Positions 15,279-20,191 of a stretch of DNA of 20,191 nucleotides are shown here, piece after piece. The stretch spans positions 1 through 20,191 of the forward strand of contig JAJLLM010000088.1 of the NCBI GenBank assembly GCA_033837965.1, in the 5' to 3' direction. Source of the DNA: Pseudazoarcus pumilus_A. Lineage in GTDB: Bacteria > Pseudomonadota > Gammaproteobacteria > Burkholderiales > Rhodocyclaceae. The position numbers and the translations under genes were made by a program. The first letter of the stretch is position 1, and each line of letters starts with the position of its first letter. The notes below the pieces were generated by a model. It made no database searches. It was given only the letters and a program-made list of their open reading frames with translations, and was not told the origin of the DNA.

Positions 15279-15551
15279 ATGCGTGATGCTGCCATCAACC
15301 TTCGTGCCCTTCCGGAACAGCGCGAACTCATAGACCAGGCTGCCAGCCTGCTCGGAAAGAATCGTTCCGATTTCATGCTTGAAGCGGCATGTGAGCGTGC
15401 GCAAGCCGTGCTGCTTGATCGTGTGTTCTTTTCGCTCAACGGCGATCGCTTCGCAGAGTTCACGCGCTTGCTTGACGCCCCGATGAGATCCAATTCCGGG
15501 CTGGAGCAGTTGATGGGGGTGAAGGCCCCTTGGGATGATCGCGCTGCATGA
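15279..15551 (+). CDS. DUF1778 ribbon-helix-helix antitoxin, TacA-like
   Basis: The 90-residue product has an N-terminal ribbon-helix-helix DNA-binding domain: strand AAINLRALP, then helices around EQRELIDQAASLLGKNRSDF and MLEAACERAQAVLL. The C-terminal tail (FFSLNGDRFAEFTRLLDAPM) is the part that in TacA-type antitoxins wraps around and inhibits the acetyltransferase toxin. A GAGG ribosome binding site lies 5 bases before the ATG. It overlaps the toxin start by 4 bases (ATGA). Base composition across this gene is visibly less GC-rich than the flanking housekeeping genes, which fits horizontal arrival. It probably represses its own promoter together with the toxin. Confidence 0.9.
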   Translation: MRDAAINLRALPEQRELIDQAASLLGKNRSDFMLEAACERAQAVLLDRVFFSLNGDRFAEFTRLLDAPMRSNSGLEQLMGVKAPWDDRAA

Positions 15552-16027
15552 TCACCCTGCGTCCGCCCGAGCCGCTGCACGCAGAGCATCGACGCGACCG
15601 TTTCGATTGCGGTGAGGTGGTCCTCAATGACTGGTTCCGGCAGCGTGCGTTAAACAATCACCTGAGCGGCGCGAGCCGTGTTTTCGTGGTGGCGGACTCA
15701 GCGGGTGAGGTGTTCGGCTACTACGCCCTCGCGGCCGGGGCCGTCACGCATGGCGCGGCCACCGGCAGCGTGCGGCGTAACATGCCCGATCCTGTTCCGG
15801 TGCTGGTGCTCGGCCGTCTGGCCGTGGATCGTTGCGTACAGGGTCGGCAGCTCGGCAGCGCCATGCTCGCGGACGCGGTGCGCCGTGCAACGCGGGTTTC
15901 GGCAGAGGCCGGCGTGCGGGCATTGCTCGTGCATGCACTCAACGAACGTGCGCTTGGCTTTTATCTGCGCTACGGTTTCAGCCCGTCGCCGCTTGATCCG
16001 ATGACCTTGATGCTTCGGCTTTACTGA
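15548..16027 (+). CDS. GNAT acetyltransferase toxin, TacT-like
   Basis: The 159-residue GNAT-fold protein pairs with the DUF1778 antitoxin. It contains FDCGEVVLNDWFRQRALNN near the N-terminus, typical of TacT-group toxins, the acetyl-CoA binding stretch VLGRLAVDRCVQGRQLGSAM at residues 87-106, and LGFYLRYGF with Tyr139 in the place of the catalytic tyrosine. Characterised TacT toxins acetylate the amino group of charged tRNAs and stop translation. This identity is from family knowledge; which tRNAs it might target cannot be read here. Its stop codon directly abuts the ATG of tadA with no spacer. Confidence 0.88.
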   Translation: MITLRPPEPLHAEHRRDRFDCGEVVLNDWFRQRALNNHLSGASRVFVVADSAGEVFGYYALAAGAVTHGAATGSVRRNMPDPVPVLVLGRLAVDRCVQGRQLGSAMLADAVRRATRVSAEAGVRALLVHALNERALGFYLRYGFSPSPLDPMTLMLRLY

Positions 16028-16507
16028 ATGCAGAGCGAAATGAACTCCGACGAATTCTTCATGCAGGCCGCCCTCGAACAGGCGCGGTTGGCCGGGCAGT
16101 GCGGTGAGGTGCCGGTGGGTGCGGTGGTGGTGTGCGACGGCGAGATCGTCGGGCGCGGCTTCAACCAGCCGATCCGCGGCCACGACCCGACCGCCCACGC
16201 CGAGGTGATGGCCTTGCGCGACGCGGGGGCGCGGCTGGGCAATTACCGTCTGCCGGGTTGCACGCTTTACGTGACGCTGGAGCCGTGCGCGATGTGTTCG
16301 GGCGCGATCATGCATGCGCGTGTGGCCCGCGTCGTGTTCGGCGCGCGCGACCCCAAGACCGGCGTGGCCGGCAGCGTGATCGACCTATACGCCGAGAAGC
16401 GCCTCAATCACCACGCCGAGATCGTAGGTGGCGTGCTGGCGGAAGAGTGCGGGGCCTTGCTGAGCGGCTTCTTTGCCGCCCGGCGCAACAAGACACAGGT
16501 GGTGTGA
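16028..16507 (+). CDS. tadA: tRNA-specific adenosine deaminase TadA
   Basis: The product (159 residues from the ATG at 16028, 155 from the ATG at 16040) converts adenosine 34 of tRNA-Arg(ACG) to inosine, an essential step for reading CGN codons. The zinc site is complete: HAE with His57 and catalytic Glu59, and PCAMC with Cys87 and Cys90. The core VPVGAVVV, TLYVTLEPCAMCSGA and FGARDPKTG are family-typical. The 16040 start (MNSDEFF) has an AGAG 4 bases upstream and looks more like other TadA N-termini; the 16028 start fuses directly to the toxin stop (TGAATG). The gene has no spacer of its own for a promoter, so it is probably transcribed from the toxin-antitoxin promoter or from inside the toxin gene. 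Confidence 0.96.
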   Translation: MQSEMNSDEFFMQAALEQARLAGQCGEVPVGAVVVCDGEIVGRGFNQPIRGHDPTAHAEVMALRDAGARLGNYRLPGCTLYVTLEPCAMCSGAIMHARVARVVFGARDPKTGVAGSVIDLYAEKRLNHHAEIVGGVLAEECGALLSGFFAARRNKTQVV

Positions 16508-16986
16508 TGCGCATCGAGATCAGCATTGCGGAGCAGACGCTGCGGCTGTTCGACGAGGGCGGCGCCTGTCTGCGCACCTGGTCGGTGTCCACTGCCGCCA
16601 ATGGCGCGGGCGAGCGCCAGGGCAGCCATTGCACGCCGCGCGGGCGTCACGTGATCCGCGCGCGCATCGGCGCCGGCGCGCCGGCCGGTGCGGTGTTCCG
16701 CGGGCGGCGGCCGACCGGAGAGGTGTGGTCGCCGGAACTGGCGGCGCAGCATCCGGAGCGCGACTGGATCCTCAGCCGCATCCTGTGGCTGTCGGGCTGC
16801 GAGCCGGGCGTGAACCGGCTTGGTGAAGTCGACAGCATGCGCCGCTACATCTACATCCACGGCACGCCCAACGATCAGCCCATGGGCGTGCCGCTCTCGC
16901 ACGGCTGCGTGCGCATGCGCAACGCCGACGTGATCGAGCTGTTCGAGCGCGTGCCGGTCGGCACCGAAGTCCTCATCCATGGGTGA
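16507..16986 (+). CDS. L,D-transpeptidase (YkuD) domain protein without export signal
   Basis: The 159-residue protein is essentially a single YkuD domain. The catalytic motif is complete: His118 in YIYIHGT, then SHGCVR with His132, Cys134 and Arg136. Such enzymes form 3-3 crosslinks in peptidoglycan or attach proteins to it, using Cys as nucleophile. The N-terminus (MRIEISIAEQTLRLFDEGGA) is the start of the domain itself, with no signal peptide, LysM or membrane helix, so export is not explained. The ATG overlaps the tadA stop by one base (TGATG) and the end overlaps the next gene by 8 bases. A longer upstream frame exists but lies inside tadA. Confidence 0.88.
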   Translation: MRIEISIAEQTLRLFDEGGACLRTWSVSTAANGAGERQGSHCTPRGRHVIRARIGAGAPAGAVFRGRRPTGEVWSPELAAQHPERDWILSRILWLSGCEPGVNRLGEVDSMRRYIYIHGTPNDQPMGVPLSHGCVRMRNADVIELFERVPVGTEVLIHG

Positions 16987-17410
16987 AGTGCGGTTGTCGC
17001 TGTGCGACTGGGCGCAGGCCGAGACGCGCGTGATGCCGCTGCGCATCGAGGTCTTCGTGCAGGAGCAGGGCGTGCCGCCGGAGATGGAACTGGACGAGTT
17101 CGATCCGTTGTCGCTGCACGCGGTGTGCGAAGTCGACGGTGCTGTGATCGGCACCGGCCGCCTGCTGCCGGACGGCCACATCGGGCGCCTGGCTGTGGCG
17201 CGCGACTGGCGCGCTCGCGGGCTGGGCGGGCAAATGCTCGAAGCGCTGGTGGCCGAGGCTGCAGGGCGCGGCCTGCATGAGGCGGTGCTGCACGCGCAGG
17301 TGCAGGCCGAGGCCTTCTATGCGCGTCATGGCTTTGTCGCTGAGGGCGCGGTGTTCGACGAGGCGGGTATCGCCCATCGCCTGATGCGGCGCGCGCTGCT
17401 TGCCGGCTGA
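16979..17410 (+). CDS. GNAT-family N-acetyltransferase, ElaA/YjcF-like
   Basis: The 143-residue protein has a single GNAT fold. The N-terminal part contains RIEVFVQEQGVPPEMELDEF, the pattern seen in the ElaA/YjcF subgroup, followed by VIGTGRLLPDGHIGRLAVARDWRARGLGGQMLE (cited in pieces: GTGRLLPDGHIGRLAV and RDWRARGLGGQMLE), the acetyl-CoA binding loop, and a C-terminal AFYARHGF. The acceptor substrate is unknown for this group. It overlaps the L,D-transpeptidase gene by 8 bases and has no clear ribosome binding site, so it depends on coupling. It is a different GNAT branch from the toxin at 15548, and it has no antitoxin neighbour. Confidence 0.85.
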   Translation: MGEVRLSLCDWAQAETRVMPLRIEVFVQEQGVPPEMELDEFDPLSLHAVCEVDGAVIGTGRLLPDGHIGRLAVARDWRARGLGGQMLEALVAEAAGRGLHEAVLHAQVQAEAFYARHGFVAEGAVFDEAGIAHRLMRRALLAG

Positions 17411-17428
17411 GGCGCCGGCGCTTCAGCC
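17405..17428. terminator. Stem-loop spanning both stop codons of convergent genes
   Basis: GGCTGAGGCG pairs with CGCTTCAGCC in a 10-bp stem with one G-U pair and a CCGG loop. The TGA of the GNAT gene is in the left arm and the TCA stop of the NRDE gene is in the right arm. No U-run is seen on either strand, so it is at best a bidirectional 3' end structure. Confidence 0.45.
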
Positions 17429-18205
17429 CTCGTCGCGCGGGGGCAGGCTCATGTGGAAGTCGTGGCTGACCTCGCCGGCCAGTTCGGCCTCCTCATTCCA
17501 GGTCAGTTCGCGCAGGCGTGCGGCGCCATCCTGGCGCACGAAGAGCAGCGTGGACGAGCGCGTGCCGTAGCCGGGTGCGCGCACGAACACCGGCGACATC
17601 AGTCGCTCCCACTCCAGGCTCAGTCCGGTGGCGGGCAGGTTGTGGTCCGGCGCGGGTTGCCGGTCGAGGAGCAGATCAAGGAAGGCGTCGTCGGTCTGCG
17701 GGCCGCTCAGGGCCGCGACGAAACGCTGACGTGCGATCTCGACCTTGGGCCAGGGCGTGTCGAGCAGATGGTTGGACAGCGCATATACGCCGGGCTCGAG
17801 GATACGGCTGCGTCCGGCGGCACTTTCATGGATGCCGAGACTGCGGCCGTCGCTGACGAAGAGATTGAAGTCGGTGTAGTGCGGCGCGACGCTGGCGACA
17901 TGCGCCAGCACCTGCTGCGTCTGCGCGATGCCGGTCAGCGCCTCGCTCACCAGCAGGCCGCGCGAGGGGCTGTGGGCGCGCTGCACGGCCGGGTTGCGGT
18001 AGTTCGTCAGGGCGGCAAAACGTCCGTCCCGCGTGGCACCCAGCCAGGTGCCGTGGCTGAGCAGATCACGCCCGGCGAGCACCTTGGGCTCGTCTGCCCA
18101 GCGATGTGCCGGGGCGGTCGGACGCGTGAAGTGTTCGTCGCGGTTGGCGGCGACGATCAGCGGGTAGTCCGGGTGGACGTGCCAGCCGATGACGATCAGA
18201 CACAT
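17423..18205 (-). CDS. NRDE-family protein (TANGO2 homologue)
   Basis: The 260-residue product starts MCLIVIGWHV and contains the name-giving NRDE at residues 21-24 (VAANRDEHF), then WLGATRDGRFAALTNYR and SNHLLDTPWPKV, all diagnostic of the NRDE/TANGO2 family. Cys2 would become the N-terminal residue after Met removal, as in N-terminal nucleophile enzymes, but no catalytic activity is established to my knowledge. Animal TANGO2 has been linked to heme or lipid handling. No signal peptide is seen, so it should be cytosolic. It overlaps the upstream DUF4936 gene by 10 bases and is the last gene of the ygfZ operon. Confidence 0.93.
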   Translation of the reverse strand: MCLIVIGWHVHPDYPLIVAANRDEHFTRPTAPAHRWADEPKVLAGRDLLSHGTWLGATRDGRFAALTNYRNPAVQRAHSPSRGLLVSEALTGIAQTQQVLAHVASVAPHYTDFNLFVSDGRSLGIHESAAGRSRILEPGVYALSNHLLDTPWPKVEIARQRFVAALSGPQTDDAFLDLLLDRQPAPDHNLPATGLSLEWERLMSPVFVRAPGYGTRSSTLLFVRQDGAARLRELTWNEEAELAGEVSHDFHMSLPPRDEG

Positions 18206-18495
18206 GTGAAGCGCTCCACATGGCGAGCCGCGCCGGGCTGGATCAGCGTGTCCAGGCCGCAGGCCGTGACCGCGGCCGCCAGCGCAGCCTCGAAGGCGAC
18301 CACGTCGGTGATGCCGGTGTAGATCTCCATCAGCGTGTCCGGGTCGTCACGCCGCTGCAGCAGCCGGCCACGGATGCCGCTGTGTGCCGCCAGCGCGTGC
18401 TGCATGGCGTGGGCGCGCTCGATGGCGGCGTCTGTGTCGTGCACCCGGTAGTAGATGTACAGCTCCGTCACGGACGGGAGCGCCGCCGTATTCAT
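18196..18495 (-). CDS. DUF4936 family protein
   Basis: The 99-residue product contains ELYIYYRVHDTDAAIERAHA near the N-terminus, then RLLQRRDDPDTLMEIYTGI and a C-terminal HVERFTCV. This fits the small DUF4936 family of betaproteobacteria, which has no established function. The alternation of strand and helix resembles a ferredoxin-like or dimeric alpha-beta barrel fold, which is my inference. I chose the ATG at 18495 because it overlaps the ygfZ stop as ATGA and begins close to the conserved region. No signal peptide, membrane helix or cysteine cluster is present. It overlaps the NRDE gene by 10 bases. Confidence 0.8.
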   Translation of the reverse strand: MNTAALPSVTELYIYYRVHDTDAAIERAHAMQHALAAHSGIRGRLLQRRDDPDTLMEIYTGITDVVAFEAALAAAVTACGLDTLIQPGAARHVERFTCV

Positions 18496-19505
18496 GCCAG
18501 CGGATAAGGCAGTGACAGGAAGCGCACCGGCGCTCCGTCGGGCGCGCCGACATGGGCCTCGCCCGCTTCGGCGCAACTGATTTGCAGCACGGCGAGCGCC
18601 TCGAAGCCGCCTTCGGGCGCAGGCGAGACATTCACCAGCTTGCCGGCCGACTGCTCGCCGAAGCCGGGGGTGTACAGGTCATCCCCGGCCGCCGGGGTGC
18701 CGCCTGCCGGCACGTGCACGCGATACATGCGCTTCTTGAGCTTGCCCAGATACTGGGTGCGCGCGACGATCTCCTGGCCGGGGTAGCAGCCCTTGTTGAA
18801 GCTCACGCCGCCGATCAACTCGAAGTTGAGCATCTGCGGCACGAATTCCTCCTGCGTTGCGGCGGTGATCAGCGGCAGGCCGGCGCGGATCATGGCGAGC
18901 TGCCACTGGTCGGTGCCTGCCGCCTGCGCGCCGGCATCCCGCAGACGCAGCCACAGGGCCGGCGCGTGCCGGGTGTCGGTGATCAGCACGAAGTTGTCAC
19001 CCTGCAGGCGGATGCAACGCACGTCGTCGGCAATGCTCTGACGCATCGCCTCGGGTGGCACGGCAATGCCGGCGGCCGTCAGCGTGGCTGCGGTGTCTGC
19101 ACCGCAAAGGCCGATCAACACGGCTTCGTCCAGCGCCAGCTGGACCTTGCTGCGCAGCACGTACATCGACAGCCGCTTGAGGATGGCCGGCGCGATGTCG
19201 GCCGACAGCACGATGCCGTAGCCGTCCAGGTCGCGATGCATCAGCAGGCTTGCCAGCATGCGGCCCTTGGGCGTGTTGAAGCTGTTCCAGGCGACACCGT
19301 CGGCGGCCAGATGCTTGACGTCGTTCGACAGCAGGTTGTGCAGGAACCCGGCGGTCTCCTCGCCGCGACTGCCGATGCGCGCCAGATGCAGCAGGGGTAC
19401 GGCGTGGCAGCTCGCGGGGTCGACCGGGGTGGCGGGGAAGCTCACCTCAAGTTCGCGGATGCGGGCGCCTTCTTCGGCGAGATATTCGGTCCAGGGCTGG
19501 GTCAT
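18492..19505 (-). CDS. ygfZ: Folate-binding protein YgfZ
   Basis: The 337-residue protein belongs to the YgfZ/IBA57 family, tetrahydrofolate-binding relatives of the glycine cleavage T-protein that support maturation or repair of certain Fe-S enzymes, including MiaB. The diagnostic motif is KGCYPGQE with Cys240, followed by VARTQYLGKLKKRMYRV. The N-terminal domain has LLSNDVKHL and NTPKGRMLASLL. The ATG at 19505 was chosen because the longer frame to 19565 would overlap the perfect TATAAT element on this strand. No strong ribosome binding site is visible. It leads an operon with DUF4936 and NRDE genes and diverges from mltG. Confidence 0.95.
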   Translation of the reverse strand: MTQPWTEYLAEEGARIRELEVSFPATPVDPASCHAVPLLHLARIGSRGEETAGFLHNLLSNDVKHLAADGVAWNSFNTPKGRMLASLLMHRDLDGYGIVLSADIAPAILKRLSMYVLRSKVQLALDEAVLIGLCGADTAATLTAAGIAVPPEAMRQSIADDVRCIRLQGDNFVLITDTRHAPALWLRLRDAGAQAAGTDQWQLAMIRAGLPLITAATQEEFVPQMLNFELIGGVSFNKGCYPGQEIVARTQYLGKLKKRMYRVHVPAGGTPAAGDDLYTPGFGEQSAGKLVNVSPAPEGGFEALAVLQISCAEAGEAHVGAPDGAPVRFLSLPYPLA

Positions 19506-19538
19506 GGCTCGGTCGGAGTGGGACAAGGTCGATGCAGT

Positions 19539-19544
19539 ATTATA
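19539..19544 (-). promoter_or_regulatory. -10 element of the ygfZ operon
   Basis: A perfect TATAAT on the minus strand would start transcription about 27 bases before the ygfZ ATG at 19505. No recognisable -35 hexamer is found at the standard spacing, so the promoter may depend on an activator or be weak. On the plus strand the same bases read TATTAT, which could also serve mltG. Confidence 0.45.
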
Positions 19545-19597
19545 CGGGCCGCCGCAAAGCGCCATGCGCGCGGCTCCTCTGGCCAGATTGCGATCCG

Positions 19598-20191
19598 ATG
19601 AAGACCCTGTTGTTGCGCTGTTTCCTGTTGCTGAGCTTCATCGTGGTGGTGCTCATGGCCGTGGCCTGGTGGTTCGCGCAGCGGCCGCTGGCGCTGTCCG
19701 GAGCGGTCGACTTCGAGGTCGAGCGTGGCTTCACGATGCGGCAGGCGGCGCGTGCCGCGCACACGGCCGGGCTGCCCTTGTCGCCCGATGCGCTGTACTG
19801 GATTGCGCGCGTGACGGGCAAGGCCGGGCGCATCGTGGCTGGTGGCTATCAGGTCACGCCCGGCATGTCGGCACTGGATCTGGTCGACAAGCTGCATCGC
19901 GGCGACGTCACCTTTGCCGAACTGCGGCTGATCGAAGGCTGGAATTTCCGTCAGGTCCGGCAGGCGGTCGAGTCGCATGACTGGATCCGGCCGGATACGC
20001 AGGGCATGGACGAGGCTGCATTGCTGAAGGCGGTCGGCGTCACGGAAGCGCACCCGGAGGGGCTGTTCTTCCCCGACACCTATCGCTTTGCCCGCTATTC
20101 CACGGCCAGTTCCGTGCTGCGCATGGCGCACGCCGCCATGCAGCGTCATCTGGCCGATGCCTGGGCGTCGCGCGACCCCGACGTGCCGCTG
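19598..20191 (+). CDS. mltG: Endolytic murein transglycosylase MltG, N-terminal part
   Basis: The open frame from the ATG at 19598 runs without a stop to the window edge (198 codons). It begins with a membrane anchor (LLLRCFLLLSFIVVVLMAVA, residues 4-23, followed by WWF), then a LysM-like subdomain (VERGFTMRQAARAAHTAGLP), the family segment LRLIEGWNFRQVRQAV and EGLFFPDTYRFA. MltG cleaves nascent glycan strands at the inner membrane and so limits their length. The catalytic glutamate lies beyond the window, so activity cannot be checked here. It diverges from ygfZ across 92 bases. No strong ribosome binding site is seen. Confidence 0.93.
   Translation, partial: MKTLLLRCFLLLSFIVVVLMAVAWWFAQRPLALSGAVDFEVERGFTMRQAARAAHTAGLPLSPDALYWIARVTGKAGRIVAGGYQVTPGMSALDLVDKLHRGDVTFAELRLIEGWNFRQVRQAVESHDWIRPDTQGMDEAALLKAVGVTEAHPEGLFFPDTYRFARYSTASSVLRMAHAAMQRHLADAWASRDPDVPL

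Noticed and set aside
16979..17410. Second GNAT toxin of a toxin-antitoxin pair
   Set aside because: No antitoxin-like gene is adjacent and the sequence fits the ElaA/YjcF acetyltransferase branch rather than the TacT group.
19506..19565. Longer start for ygfZ at 19565
   Set aside because: It would cover the perfect TATAAT on the same strand, and the added residues have no family similarity.
1..20191. CRISPR arrays, insertion sequences, phage attachment sites or integrases
   Set aside because: I saw no spaced direct repeats, transposase motifs or integrase genes; the only likely acquired segment is the toxin-antitoxin pair, and it has no flanking repeats that I can recognise.

Overview
The window reads as a GC-rich betaproteobacterial chromosome segment, most likely from the Rhodocyclales (Azoarcus/Thauera-like). 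This rests on the gene orders lolB-ispE-tRNA-Gln-prs-rplY, M16-M16-rsmD-coaD-ferredoxin diverging from ftsY-ftsE-ftsX, and ygfZ-DUF4936 diverging from mltG, and on protein features typical of that class. It is almost entirely genes: no stretch above 300 bases is gene-free, and I see no insertion sequence, prophage, CRISPR array or rRNA.

Layout. (1) Positions 1-4515, minus strand: a TPR-repeat exported protein, lolB and ispE with overlapping reading frames, then tRNA-Gln(TTG), prs, a strong intrinsic terminator, and the 5' part of rplY. These serve outer-membrane lipoprotein insertion, isoprenoid synthesis, PRPP supply and translation. (2) 4630-7565, plus strand: mutM (DNA repair) and a large dynamin-like GTPase with its own probable promoter. 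(3) 7574-11595, minus strand: two M16 peptidase-family proteins (one catalytic, one lacking the zinc motif), rsmD, coaD and a two-cluster ferredoxin. (4) 11739-14328, plus strand: ftsY-ftsE-ftsX, joined by ATGA overlaps. (5) 14329-15117, minus strand: a six-helix voltage-gated channel of the bacterial sodium channel (BacNav) type. (6) 15279-17410, plus strand: a TacA/TacT-type toxin-antitoxin pair abutting tadA, an L,D-transpeptidase-domain protein and a GNAT acetyltransferase, all with touching or overlapping frames. (7) 17423-19505, minus strand: ygfZ, a DUF4936 protein and an NRDE (TANGO2-like) protein, all overlapping. (8) 19598 to the end, plus strand: the N-terminal part of mltG, open at the window edge.

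Most of the content is core housekeeping. The parts that look least ordinary are the BacNav-type channel, the dynamin-like GTPase with an altered P-loop, the toxin-antitoxin pair fused transcriptionally to the essential gene tadA with a long dyad around its promoter, an L,D-transpeptidase domain without an export signal, and stem-loops at or spanning the stop codons of all three convergent gene pairs. I found no clear multi-gene system that I would call undescribed. The strongest leads are given as findings.
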